The position numbers and the translations under genes are program-made. DNA of 64,000 nucleotides from Opisthocomus hoazin. Its lineage: Eukaryota; Chordata; Aves; Opisthocomiformes; Opisthocomidae. The DNA lies in assembly GCF_030867145.1 (NCBI RefSeq), contig NC_134433.1, positions 13,591,216 to 13,655,215 of the forward strand, in the 5' to 3' direction. Positions 45,998-60,900 of this stretch are shown in pieces (within the stretch, counting starts at the first letter, position 1; each line of letters opens with the position of its first letter). The notes under the pieces are model-generated. The model did no database searches. It saw only the letters and a program-made list of their open reading frames with translations, and was not told the origin of the DNA.

Positions 45998-48900
45998 CTG
46001 TGGGGGTGGAAAAAGTTACACGATTGTTTTTCTTGTATCAAACTACAAGTTGAAGGGAATGGGATTTCATCTTGCCCCTTTCATCTCCTCAACATGGAAA
46101 ACAAGAATGTATCTCATGCAGCCAGTGAATGCACAGGTTTCTACCAAAAGCCCAGTTTAATTCACAGCGACGCTCACCTGAATGGTGAAGATGAAGATAG
46201 CTGTTCCTGTAAGTGGGATTTCTGATCTTCAGGACGCATGTCTAAAACGCATGTAAATTCAGTTCAGAACCAAGCAGAACATACACAGCCACACAGCGCT
46301 TCAAAGACAAAGCGCTAGTTCTGTCAGCACATAGCAGGGTGCCGAGTCAAGCGCCACAGATCTCTTCTCTAGACCCATTACACAGGACCCTCTTTGTGAT
46401 CAGAACTCATTCTGTTCTCAAAACCTGAAACCCAATCTCTACCAGCTCATTTTTTCTAGAAGTCTGACAAAAAATAGAGTCATATATGCTAATGCTGTGC
46501 AAATAAGTGCAAGGATGTTACCTCCAGACCTCTGGGTTTAAAAATTACCAAGATTTTCACAAGTAACTAGTGATTTGGGACATTTCCAGCTTTGGGTGCC
46601 TAACTGCAAAGCCAAACGTGCTGTAGAGCTGACTGCCGTGGCAGTGTTAAATGCCCACAACGCTGAAGATCAGCCTCCTTTAAGTCATCTTGGGCTACCC
46701 ATTGAAAAATCAGATGTTCTCTCCAATAATGAAAGGCTATTGCCTTTTTCTTTCCAGACAAAATGCCAGTTCTTTCATATTTTTTGCACAGCACTAAATG
46801 CACATTAACTTAATGCAAGTATGTCAGCCCCCTTCCTGTAACAAGAAACATCTTTCACCGAGAAAGATTGAAAATGGCAACCTTTTACTTTAGCAGTAGA
46901 ATACCAGTCAGTTTGACAGTTCCTAATGGAGATTTGGACTTACAGAACAGAGAAATCCTTAATCCTAGTTTCTATTAAAGGAAAGCCAGGGGACATGAGA
47001 CCGCAAGAGATGTTTAAGGGTTTTGGTGACACTGGCATACACATCACAGGTACGTATCAAGACATGCTGATAGTACCCAATGTCCTCACAGTGGAAAGCA
47101 CTCCGGTGCCCCAGCCAGCGAGGCAGAGCACCAAAGAGTACACAGCTACAGCATTATCAGCTGCCTTTCAGTGCTTTTGAGTCAGTAGAGGAAACCACGC
47201 TCTCTCTCTGAGAGACACTCCGCAACTCCAGCAAACGGTCCACAATGCTGTCAGTCTCTACGGCCCCCAAAAAGCAGAAAATTCTCAATTGTCTCCAGAG
47301 ACTTAAAGTCTAGAGCAGCTTCCTCTCCTTTAAAGGCACAACGTAGAAGCAGCACGCAGATGGGGGAAATCAAGAAAAGCAAAAAAGCTAGCCTGTGCAA
47401 GCTTGACAAACTGAGTGCTAACGATACAACAAATGCAACACTGCCCAGCACAGCATCCAGTAGCTTTACAGATGAAGACGACCTTCTGAATTCGCTGCAC
47501 AGCTTCCTGGCGCTCCACCTCTGGCCCTGGCTCCGGCTTCCTCTACTCCCTTCTTTCTTCCAACATCTTCTGGATCTTGCAGGCTTTCAGCCCTTAAATG
47601 ACAGAGTTTTGTGTATCACCCCCATTTTTTGTATTTTCTTTTGGACAGGATGAATACAGAGCACTAAAACAGAAGACCCTGGAGATACTAGATGCCTTTT
47701 GATTTTTACCCGGACCTATAATGGACATCTGTCCCCTCTGACCTCCAACCAAACTGCCTCTCCTCTCCAAGACTACAGATGTGCTTTAGCTTTACATCCA
47801 TACGCAGACTCCAAGGATTCCTTCCGTAACAGCATTAAGTAAATATCGTCTGACTACAAGTGTGAATGGGCTTTGGATTGAGCCATTTATGAACATGGCA
47901 GCGCATGTACTGCAGGAATTGGCCTGCCCTGTCAGCAAGATTCTCCTGGTTATCATGACATTTGCCTTTTGTGTTCAATTAAAAAATCCTGACACCAAAC
48001 ACAAGACTATCTTGTGTTCCTTAGTAAGATGTATGTTAGGAATGACGTACGATCACTCCCTGGCATTTACTGAGAAGTTGTTCAGGGTTACTAGGCTGTG
48101 ATCTTTAGTTCTAAGAGGAGAAAAGTTATTTGGGCTATGAATCCTTTCCTTAAAGTGAAGTACATATGACTTCCACCATTTTCTTCATTTCCTCCTATAT
48201 TGCCATGACAGTATAGCCATCTTCCCAAAGTCTTCTCTAAAGTCTTTTCTGAAGAGCTTTCATGAAGCTGTTCTCTTAACGTACATTCTTCTCTATCTCA
48301 AAAAAAATCACCATTCTGCCAAATTATCTCTGATTTCTGTGAAGACTACGCACTGCCTTCCAAGCCTACTGAAGTATTTGCTTTCCACCTACAGGAAATT
48401 ACATTAACAAAATATTCTTTCCCCTCTCAATTTACTATGGAGAGTTCAGACTGATGTCTCCAGGCAAGTTCCCTGACACGCTACTCTTTAAGGAGTGACA
48501 CCACATTTTCTGAAAAGTCCTGCAGAGGTCTGTACACAGAACATCAACAAAATCAGCTTATGAATAAAGTATCAATGATCAGCTAACCCAAGAGTGCATC
48601 CCTGAGGTTGTTCTTGGATCTCCTCATCTCCAGGAATTGCATGGAGCATTCTTTCTAAAATGTCGTCAAGAGTAGAGTGAGCCCTGTTGAATAAAAGATT
48701 TAAAATGGATGCTGGCAAGTTTAATATTATACATTTTAAAAGAAAACAGTCATACTTACCAGGGTTCTTAGAAAAGTTGGTTTATGGTAAGCACTGAATC
48801 TTGTTAAAATATACTGGAATCATTATTCTAAATCTTTAACTCAAAACCAAACATCCCTTATTGTCCTTTTTTCGTACCTTTCTGTTTCCTCTGCGAGAGT

Positions 48901-51900
48901 AAATGACTCCTTAGTCCATACACTATTGTTTCTCTTCTCATTTCTCTCAGATTCTTTTTGTGACTCTCTGCCTTCCATTTTAATTTGATCGGGAACTATT
49001 CACATAAACAGAAAGATTTTAATATCAAAGGTATGAAGGAAGATAATCAAGAAATTAAAATGTATTTTTATTTACTGCGCTTGGGAAACTTCCAGTTGTC
49101 GACTTCTTAATTACTCTTTCCTCAGTCATCAGATTTGCTACCAGTCAAACAAATTCACATCATCTACAGTAGAAGGTGGCCAGTAGCAAGACCTAGATAA
49201 ATATTTTACTGTAACATATTTTTAGATTCACAGGACTGCACATTGCGCTTCATACTAAAATGAAAAATGCATGTGGAAATTAATCTTTAATCTTTCCCCT
49301 TACAATCCTAGATATGGGAGAAAAATCAAAAGAAAACCTGTGGATGTTAGCTTTGTTACCCTACTTAGCAAAATCCAATGATATCCCCCCCCAAGACTTA
49401 TCTCCGTAAGTTCTGTTCCCTACAGCATGTGAATATATTCAGCCACCTTCTGCTAAGCTATGATAAGCAGGAAGCAGTAGGCTGTCACAAAAATGGAGTC
49501 TGAAATAGCTGTACTTTATGCAAATACAACAAAATCACAGTGATTGAACAGCAAGCAACACAGGCTGCTGCACTCCTTACCACCTAAAAACAAGCTACTC
49601 CTATGAATAAAGGCAGAGTAGCTTCTATCCTTTGGGAAAAGATCTAAGAGAGCTGTAGGATAACACAAACAAGTACCAGTATCATTCTCAAGTGACTATG
49701 CTATTTAGCTTTTTTACAGACTAACTCATGCTCTGCCTTTTTTTTTTTCTTTTTTTGTCTCTTTTTTCTTTTTTTTATGCCGCTCTTCACTTTCTGACTC
49801 ATTGGAAACAAATGCAGAGCCTATAGAGATTTAGGTTTTCCACTCCTCTGACATTACTTGCTGTACATTTAAAAATTATTCCCACTTATTACTATTTGCA
49901 GTTTCAGAAGCATGAAGATTCACTACTGCTATCTTTGGTATCTTTGGAACAGAACAGGAAAGACAATATTGATTACCCAGTGGATGCTATTTTCTTACAC
50001 CATGAGATCAGAGGCATTATTTCATTATGGTGAGTAAGAAACAGAAGCAGTTAGCGAGCACTGGCCACTCTCTCAACTGAACCACCCCCCCAGAATGGAA
50101 ACTTCAGCTCTATTTCACATCAGCTGCCCACCAGCTATACTTTTGCAGGTTTCGTCACTTGCGTTTGAACACAGAATACATTGCAGTGGCACAAAAAGAG
50201 TAGAAGATTAATTCTGATAGTTCAGACCTGCAAGCCTTCCATAACAGATCCCTGCAGACTTTAGAGAGTGAATACACAGAGAAAGACAGCAAACACTGCT
50301 GGAGGGGGTGTTTGTGAGAACACCAAAAAAGGAAGAACACTCTCAAATTTCTCCTGAACCACAAATATAAAAAAAGCTAACAAACTAAGTTTATTGTACA
50401 GCTGAACATACAGTGGCGAGTATTCACAGTAATTTTGCAGCTACACAAAAGTAATTTTCTATTTGTAATCTCTACGTTATGATTATTATCAACTAACCAT
50501 TTATTTGCACTCTGCAGTCACAGAATTCCTTCTCTTTAAAGTCTTGAGCGATGGAATCTTGCTGCTTTAAATATTCTGTTAAAACCAGCATATTTCTTTA
50601 TTGATCTAGATACTCTTTCTAAACTGACTCTATACAATTTAAAGTACCATATTATTTTATCCATTCACACCGAGATTAAAACCTTTACATAATCTATCAT
50701 TAGTTCATATATTACTCCTACAAATTGTCTCTGACGAACATTTATTCACTTCATGCCAGTCTCCACATGTCCTTGTTTTGGTGAATGAGGAAGTAAAAAT
50801 ATTAGAATGTGTCTGGGTGCCCCACTTCTAAGAGCACAGGATCTATACACATTTAACTATCCCAAATGTCTGGTGTTAGTTTAGGAAGAGTTTATAGTTG
50901 AATAAAACCATAGGAAATTCTTCTGTAACACAACCATTAAAAACAACACAGAGTTTTTACACTGTGTTCTGTCTGAAGATGTATGTGATTACAAAAAGAA
51001 ACACTAATCACTGAGACTAAACGCTGCAGAAACACCTGCGGCATGCAGCTGCCCGGCTCGCATGGAAACATGCATTGCTCCAAGACACTTCGAAAAATTC
51101 AGTCTACATAAAACTCATCTCAGTGTTAAACTACATCTGCACCCCATAGGCTAGCTGCTGTCAGCAGCAGCAACTAACCATTACGTGACATGCAGAAACC
51201 TCAAGGACTAACTTAAATAACTGCCAGCTATTTAAGCTGTTGATGCCTAACTTCCTAATCATTGACCTGACTGCAACTAATTTGGAAGCTCTTGTGTATT
51301 TTAGTAGTGAATGAATTGTGAGAAATCCTGACTGAACCCAGCTGGCAAGCCTCATACCATTTTGGGTGAAGTGCCTCTTACCAATTTCATCCAGCAGCTC
51401 TTGGGCCGGTGGCGGCAGCTCATCAATGAAGTGGTTAGATGCCTGTGAGAGTGCTGAGACAGGGGAAAAAAAAAAAAAAAAGTCTAGTTAATTAGCAGTG
51501 ATTAATCCTTAATAACTGTGATATAGGCTTACATTACGACAGCATCTTGCTGACATATTTCATTTATCAACCTGCACGAGCCTGGCTCATGCACATTTTA
51601 TCAAAAATCCTTGAACAATTTCATAATGGAAAAACCATTTAGAGCTAGACTTGCACATTCAGTTCTCAATCCTGTACTGCACATTTTTGGCCAGTAATGT
51701 TTACACTTCAAAAGTAGGTTGATTAGAGGTCAGAGTTCTTAATCTGCAGGTGCGCACACAATCCATAACCTAATTACCACTAGCAATACAGAGTTGTGTG
51801 CAAGGTCTTTATCCCTTAAAGAAGAGGTGCCCAGGAGGAAGAAAAAAAGAAGAGAGGGGAAAGAGAGAGGAGAGAGAAAAGACAAAAGAAGTAAAACGGC

Positions 51901-54900
51901 AAAATTTCTTTTCAAATCTGCTTCTCCGTTTATTGATCATTGTATCTGGGCTGGGTTAAGAGACTTACCAGATGCCTTCCTGGTGCTTCTCGAGGATGAA
52001 GCAACTACCGGCAACCCATCCTGTGTAAGATCATACAGAAGGAAACACAAGAAGTTAAACTGAACAACTGCTGGTCTTCAATCCTCCCCTTCAACATACT
52101 AAAAATCAAAATTAGGTAAGGCCTTAATTAAAGCCTTAGCTGACCATTAAATTTTAAAATAAGCTCTTCAATCAGTTCAAAATATGAAAACAGAGGTATC
52201 ATCCAGGCAAGTCAGATGTGTCAAAATTTTTGTGTAGGCTACTGCGCGCTCATCTTTTAGCCGGCCATAAGATACTGTCAGCTACATGATCTTTACTCAT
52301 TTCAACAGTCCGTGTGGACAGTTGGACAGGAATTCTCTGAAAGGACAGTTCCAACATCTCTTAAATTCCCATTCTCTGCTTTGAATCTTTAATTGTTAAA
52401 GCCAGGCAAACCTATTCACCAAAGAGCACCCAAAAATCAAGAATTTGTAATCACAGGCAAGTCCTCACTGTTCTCAAAAATGGAAACAGGTGCTTCATGC
52501 ACTTAAGCCTGGAATAAGATTTTTTTTAGACAAGAAAGTGACACAATTGAGTGTCTCTGCAGAGCCAGTCAAGACAGCACTGCACTGTTAATGGGCTTAA
52601 TGAATTCCAACTGTCTGCTACACCAGCAGAAAGACACAGACCTAACCTGACAACAACAAATGCAATCACTACTGTTCTGGTTAAACAAACTCCAATTTGA
52701 TCTTTAAATGACAACCCCATCTATGAATAACAATACGAAAGGCATAAACGCAACTGTTTTATATATAACTGTCTGAAAAGACAGTTAAGATAATGCTGTG
52801 GCTCCAGAACACCTTCAGTTCCCCAAAGATTACTGGAAATCACTACAGTGACCTTGGAAACTGTCAACTCCAAAGAGAGAGGATTTTCTGATACAGCAAA
52901 TTTGATAACACTGTGTCACATCTGGGCATAAAAAGGACAAACTTAACCCCCTAATACACGGGCTTTCTGAATATGTACTTACTTCCAAAGTACTAGATGG
53001 AGGCTTCCACCTTACTTTTCTTCCTCAAGGAATCACTCGTTTTACTTACTCATTTACCTTCCCACACTAAGTTTTGAGAATTCTTCAGTTTCACACAAAA
53101 ACTTACATACCTGAACACCCATGCGGATGTGTTTACTTTCATTCACATTTATTCCCCATTTTCAGACCAAGCTGGAGACCCCTCCTCTCACAACAAAAAT
53201 TATTCTGCCCAGCCATTTTGCAGATACTTACCACTTTGGTGTTCCAGGATTACCAGATCCAATGCTGGGGAATGGCAATTCTTTAGAGCCAGGGAAGGGA
53301 CAGAGGGCAGGCAAGGCCACTTTGATGGCAGTCACAATTTAAACACAATTAGGTGCAAAGGAAAGCCAACTCTTTGTACAATCAGTGGCACACACTGACT
53401 GCTTTGAAATCAATCAGGAATTTCTTGTCACCATGTCAACAGATCCAGGATTCCAAAATACTCACGAAGACCTAGAAGTATTAACGTGCCCCTCATCTTG
53501 CATTTATTCTAAGGAAAAATATTTTTAAAAATACTTCAAAGAATAGCTGGCAGAATGTAAATTTTCTAGACTTACAGGCTCATTCAATTCAGATAAGCAA
53601 ACTCCTGAAGCAACCAGAGGAATTTCAGTGTTCCTTCCCTCTTCATAGGCTGTAGTGAACGTCCTGGACACTGCAGAGGAGATCTCTTGAGAACCACAAA
53701 AGGAAGAATCTGAAGCTACTTCATGGCAGTATTTGTATTTCTCAAAGGCTATTGGATTTTTTTCTTCTAGAATCAAAGAAAAGGAAATGATGACAGCAAA
53801 GCTGGAAAATTATTTTTTTGTTTTTGGTATCTTGGCCATATTTCAATGGAAGCAGAAAAAGGTTTCTTGTACTTTAACAGGCACCTGAACAGGAAACTCT
53901 GAATGATCTCTGCACAGAAGTCCAACCTGATTACCTAGGAGTTTACCTAGGAGTTCACCTCAGACTTCATTTATGCAAAACTTTGCCAACTGAGAAATTT
54001 CAACTACTGTATTACACCAAATTAATGAAAGTACAAAGCAAACAGTAATTCACTGCTCTTCACACTTAAAATCAACAAATATTGAGATCACTTTATCAAC
54101 ACTCAAAACATACTACGTGCTTGTGACATTGCCACTCTTTAAAATGCTAAAATCTACATGTATCACGCCAAATCAATTTTAAATGACTGAAACAATTTCT
54201 GATTTATGAAGGCTACCATTAACTACCAAGTAATTATCTCTCAGAGACGTTTCAGATAGTGGCTTTTTCAGCCATGTCCCTGTAAATTCTCCTTTAGTTC
54301 TATGTTCAGAGATTTCTTTTGACCAAACAGGCTCTAGCTACAAACTATTGTAACTATCCAGCCCAAAACAATGAGATTTCAAACAACATGTACAGCATTT
54401 CTTGTGGTTACATATTCCAAGCCTGACGGCTCCATCGGTACTACTCGAATGGAGTTTTCATGATTCACATCAATGACCGTTACATTTGCAAGTCTTGGCA
54501 GAAAGGTACAACTCCTGGTGTAGAAAGGTTAAGTAATTCACTGGTTCTTCCTTCTTTCCTCTTTGCAGTTACCTGAGCTGAGTGGAGTGCTGACGCTTGT
54601 CGGTGCATGACTCACTCTGGACGTTTTACAATCTGTATCCCTGTAGTAGTGCGCCTGCTCACAGGGGATACTCGACAAATCCTGAATATCTGTCACTGAT
54701 CTGAAGTATTGAAAGATGTTCTGACAGTTAGAATAACCACTTCTTACACTTGTGAATCACTAAATTCTGGTATTTTCAGTTTCTTTAGATTTTAATTTTG
54801 TTCAGTCTTATCTAGTTTTCCAGAAGAGAGATAGTCCCTTTGAAAACTTCCCACAGAATTCCTGGGAGGCTGAAGATCACCATCTTCAATAACCTTGCAG

Positions 54901-57900
54901 ACAGAAAAGGTTAATTATTTGCTTTCCTTTACAGGATTTCTTAACTGTAATAATTCTCCTATAAAAGCAAGCTCAGGAACTTGCCTCTGTCAAAAAGGAC
55001 AAGAACTTCTAATGTGACCACTATGTAGAAAACTCTCTTCAAAGCCAAGGGAAGACCTCAAGGTTTAATACAAATTAATTAAGACTAAATGTAGGATTTA
55101 GGAGCCTTTGAAAGAATTACTCAGATAAACTGAAACTGCTAAAGATCTGCACAGGCAGTGATGTCCACTCAAGTTACAAAAATTATTAAGTGGCTGCAGG
55201 ACTGGGATTATATTAAGCAAATCAACATCTTCTGCAGATATACCCTGGATTACACTGTCCTCAGAAGACCATGAAACGAACAGAGGTCTACTGGTAACAA
55301 CTCAGTAATTTCTATGCAGATGTCCATTACCTGTAAAAAGAATCTAACTTTACTAGTGAAGTCACAAATCTATTCTGCAAATTTTTTCCCAAGAATCTCA
55401 ATCACAAGACTATTTTTGTAATAAAATTTATATAGCTACATACCATTGATATGCTCTTTAAACTAATTTTATTTTTTTGTGTGTAATTTGGACAGAAGAA
55501 ACAAGGAATCCTAACACTTCCATGTGAAGAAGCACACCCAGATTAACACTAAGTTAATTACTTACGAATACAAAAATATTTCAAACTAAGGACAAGTGTA
55601 TGTGATGACTCTCTTATACCAATCTTATACCAATCTCCCATCAGGAGAAAATATTCTTGTAATACTTCAGATAGTTTTCTCTCTCTGAGCTTTGGTCTGT
55701 CTCATCTCCCTGTTTTGCATCAACACAAAACTTTTACAATGATAATGACCAACTTGCTGAAGTTTTGATATAAAATGGCCTGTGACACTCACACATCTTT
55801 TTCTCTGCATTCTTCCTGTGGCTCCCACAGTATCGCTTCCCGTGCTGCTTCAACACTGGAATAAGGGTAGAAAGGTCATGTTCATTGATCCTCTCAGAGA
55901 ATTATGAAAATATATGTAATTTCCTCTCTCAAAAAGTTTAAAGGACTACCTTCTCTCAGAGGTAGACTGCAGCTCATAAAAACTTTTTGCTTAAAACCTT
56001 AAAAGATGTAGAGTGCTAGGATAAAAATGCCGTTTAAGCACATTATGGATTTGTATCCAGTAAGGAGAAAACTTCTAATTGACATACGCAGCTACAGAAC
56101 AAAACTGCAAGTTAACTAAAAATCTATTAACATACATCACTACTGTATTGTCTTATCATCCTTTGATCAGTCTGCATTGTAAGCTATTCTCTCAAACTGT
56201 AACAACCCCATTCAAGGTCAAAGCGGATTAATCAGATGGTCAGACAGCAACAGTCCTCTCTGTCCTGCTGGCAAAAGCTCAATTCTGAAGTGAAGGGAGC
56301 AACAAAAGCCATTACCTTTTACCTCAAGGCCAAGTATTTACAGAATTGCTGCCCACCTTTGACACTGGTAACTTAGTTCCTCCAGTGGAGGGGAGCACGT
56401 ACACCACCACACTGACAGACAGTAAGAGCAGCTCTCACTCCCACACTCGGAGAAAGCAAGCAGCTGCTGACTCTGGAGGAGCACAAGGGAAGCCGAGCTA
56501 CAGGGAGGCTAGGGGCTTTTAGGAAGCCTGAAAGCTACTGCTGAAAGACCTTCAGGGCGAGGACTGCTTCTCTTTAAGCGAAAGTACCCCTTGCAGCATG
56601 AGGTGGTGATTCTGGCCAGCATCTCTGCATATTAGTAGAACAGAAAATTTACAAAAATACAGGATATAAACACCTCATGTTTGACAGATGAGACTGCAAG
56701 TCTCCAAGCATGGGTTAATGTTATCTGCAGGCCAGATACAGTGAGCATACTTGCATCAGATTGTTCCCACAGGAGAGGAAAAGGCAGGATCTTCATGCCA
56801 CTCGAGCTCCAAAACCAAAGCGCAACAAAATCAAAACAGATGACTGAAGCCTTAATTTGAATTATCTTTGCTCTGTTTAAGATTGTAGTTTATCAGTGTA
56901 AAAGGAATTGTTATATATATATATATGACTTATTTTTCCTATTTTAGCTTCCTCATTAAGAAAAAAAAAAGCTGAACACTGTAAAACACAAAATCCCATG
57001 AGACTTGTGAAAGTTCTTTTAGTATTTTCTTGGCAAGGCACTATGATATGTAGATAATCATTAAAAACCACCACTGGCATCTTATTTGAATATTAGATAT
57101 ACAAGCAGAATTAATAAAGAGAGCACACTTTATAACCTAATTTATGCTTGAAGTAACGATGAAAGTAAGTCTATCTACCTGGCTGCAGGCATATGGCTAA
57201 GTTGATTCATTCCTAGCATGCTACTGCCAGACTTCTGTGCCGCTGTGCTGGAGAATAGTATTTTTCCTCCTGAATACAAATAACAAATGTTCCCTGTTAT
57301 TGGGTTTTGCAAGTACAAAAGAAAGCAAAACAACTCATTGAACAGGAAATTGCAAGTTTATTAAATTTTTTAGTTCTTGTGGACCTTTGTTGTTGTCAAG
57401 AGACAAATACGTTTTAAAGATGCATTTTCATAAACATACCACAGCTGCCAGACAATCAACCACTGAAGCACTGGGGAATACCACAACATTTACAAATTTG
57501 AGCTAAGAGAGGCAACAGACTAGAGAAACAACAATAATCCTTCCACTATTCTGCACACACACAATGTCAGCTCTTACTGTTTTTAGGCTCAAGACCCTTC
57601 CAGCAATAAGAATATTAATGTGTAAATACAACTCTACTTCAGTTTCCCGCATCATAGCAAGTTGCACAAAAACATTAAACTTAGCCCTAGGGTAACAACA
57701 GAAAGGTTGCAAACAAGTTTGGTTTTGTTTTTTTTTACCTGAAACACAGTAAGTACATGATTATTGCACTCAAAAATATTTCAATGACTGCAGCGCCCAA
57801 ATCTCATCTTCCAAAATCCTGAGTGTCCTGAACTCTCACTAAAATAAGGAGTATGAGACCAAGTGACCCTGAAGAATCAAGCTCCAGCCTTCTGACAGGA

Positions 57901-60900
57901 GTGTTGCTGACAAAAATGCAAGTGCAACAAGACACATCTCCCCTATTCAAAAGCACCTTCAAAAGAAAGAGCACATTTACCTGAAATCTGAATACCTGAT
58001 CCTGCATCTTCAGGCAACTGTTTCTGTAAAAGTCCTTCACAAGTATCTTCTAATTTTCCCTCAGCATCTGCGGTCTGAAGGGTGGGGGGGGAAGGAAGCA
58101 AATTCAATTTCTCACCGGCAAGCTGTGAAGGGTCGGACAACTCTCACAGGATGATGCTCACAATAATCAGAATGTAGAGACGAACTTTTCAAGCGCTTAT
58201 CAGCAAAAGCACGGACTGGATTTAATAGTCCATACAATAGCTTCAAATCTTCAAGAAATTAAGGAAGATTGTTTTAAGACTGTTGAGTACTATAATTGAT
58301 AGAGCTGTGAAGGAAAGGCTGAGATTATCAACTGCCTAAAATTTCTCAGCCACAGATTATGTAATTTCCTAGTAAACAAATTAAGGAAACATGGCCCCGG
58401 TGCTTTGGGAGTCTGGGTGTTTGTGGGGTTTTAGTTATTTGGGTTTTGTTTTGGTTTTGGGCAGGGGTGTGTGTTTTAAAAGGAACAGGGTTAGAATTTT
58501 CTTACTTGTAGATAAATCTTTATTTGTAGGTATTATTTCAAAAGAAAAGAAACAAAGCTGTCATTCTCCCACTTTCTACAGCACTTCAAATCAAATGGGA
58601 GCATAATAAAACCACATATTTTATAACTTACGTCCAAAGTTCTTGACACAAGCTTCACTCCTGTCTTTTCTGTTATTTTTACCTCTAGTTCTGAACTTCC
58701 ATGAGTAGTAGGAGGAAGGAAATCAGGAGTTATGAATTGTTCAGACACACCAGGAGATGAATTAAGGGAAGAATGTAATTCCCTTGAATGACCCTGTGAA
58801 AGATGTCATCATTTGAGATTCTTTCTCCACTCTCTAGCAAAGAATACACATTTCGGTCAATAAAGTTAAACAAAAAATATAATTTCAATTTGATGCAGTA
58901 ATTTAATCACTCTGAGTTTCAACCTACTTCCTGCTCCTTACATTACCTTGATGGTTTATAGCACCAAGGGAAAAAAAAAAGGAGGGGAGAAGGGGGGGTG
59001 GTTAGACCACAACTGAAAAGATCAGCTGTCTTGGCAGTTCAGTGTGCAACATGGAGAGACCAGGCTAAACTGTTTTACAGATAGCTAGCTGCAACTAGAT
59101 TTCTTGGATTACTATACATACTCTAGAGAGATTCTCAACTTGTTGAGGAAGGACTGAATTCTTATGGATGGCTATTCCAGACTCTGCTTGTTCATCTTGT
59201 GATGGTGACTGGCAACTTCTCCCTAGGATGTTGGAATGGAACAAATTTATTAGGCAAAAAATAATATGAAGTGAGTGGTCTGAACCACTGACAGAATATC
59301 AATGACAGTACACAGTAAAACTACGTTATCTGTCCAGACCATGGAGAAGCAATGGCATGTAAGTGCTCACATCGTTCATCTAGGCATGTGAAGCGTTCCT
59401 TGTTCCTTTGTCGGTAACTATCACAAAAGCACTACCCACCACGCTGCTACAGAAGAGCATCTCTGTAGTCCAAGTGAAAGAGACAATGTGTGAAACCATA
59501 CTCGGGGATTTGAAAGCTTTGGGTCTGCCATGCTGACACATGGTTATCAATGACGACACAGGGTCTCCAGGCTCACTGGACACTACCTCCACCTACTAAC
59601 ACGTAAGACTCATCTTCGTCTATTATTTATGTTCACCAGTGACCGAGTGATTGACCTGCTTTGGGGGCAAGACTCTGGAAGCTTAAATTGACAATTATTG
59701 TAACAAAGTCACAGAAGCTGAAAGCTGTTGGGAGATGGAAAGACATGAAAAGAGAAGAAATTATTTTTTGTTTTTCAACCTTACCTCCAGAACTTCTGAA
59801 TGCAGACTCCAGATCACTCTCCTCAGATTCAGACCTATCCTCACCACCCAGATCCCATGGCTCAATATTATCACCCGTCTGCCACCTATATCTTTGCTGG
59901 TCTTGACTTTTTTGGACTCTAACAGTGACATGTTGAAAGGCTTCCTTCATACTCTCTGCTTCACTTTCAGAGGTACATTCACTGGCTGGATACGGAGAGC
60001 CAAGTTTCAGTTGTCCTGAGGCCACTCTTCTGGCCATTTGCTTTACTTCAGCTACACAAAAATAACAAAATTAACAGTTCACACAACAGAATCCAGACCT
60101 TCAGAGCATTCTCTGCGTTTCATTGTGTCTGCAGACTTGGAAATGCTAAAGTTATAGCCTATAAACTCCTTTTATCACGAAAAGAGCTAAACACTTCCTT
60201 CCATTTTAAGGAAAGCTTAAAACCTGCATAAATTGATACAGACATGTCTTTACATGAACAATTTTTGTTGGTTTGCATTCTCTATTATTCATGCCTGTAC
60301 TGCCATCCACTGGTCATCACCATACTACCCTTTCTAAATTCACAAGCTATCCCTCCCTTACATCGTCCAACAGGGCTAGAAATTCCTCGAGCTTTATAAT
60401 CAAACCATCTTAATGTGGTTGTGATTACTTTATACCCTGAATGTGCAAGACAAGATCCTACTCATTTGGTTTCCATCCAAGAACAGCCTAATAGAGCTTC
60501 AGCAATTAAGGCACACAAACCTTTCCTAAATAACAAAATGTGCTAAGTTTTAATGCACTGCACTGCAGTAAAATTTGCTAACATTAATGACGAGTTAACA
60601 CTGATTTACTTACTCCTCCATTCTGATTGCATCATCCTTCTCTCCTCACTTGTTTCTGTACTGTACATTTCATATCTTGATTTTGGATAGCACCTATAAT
60701 AAATTGTTACGAAACGCATCAAGGTCTTGTTAATGCACAAACATATTGTGTTAAGTATTCCCCAGTCAGTAAAAGACTAGAAGTTGGTTTCACGTTAATG
60801 AAAAGACTGAGAGGACACATGTTCTAAGAACCCAACAGAACTAGAAGATTGAGCCGTCAGAAGCTTAGAAAGCACAGACAGTTATTTAGGTCTATTACAG

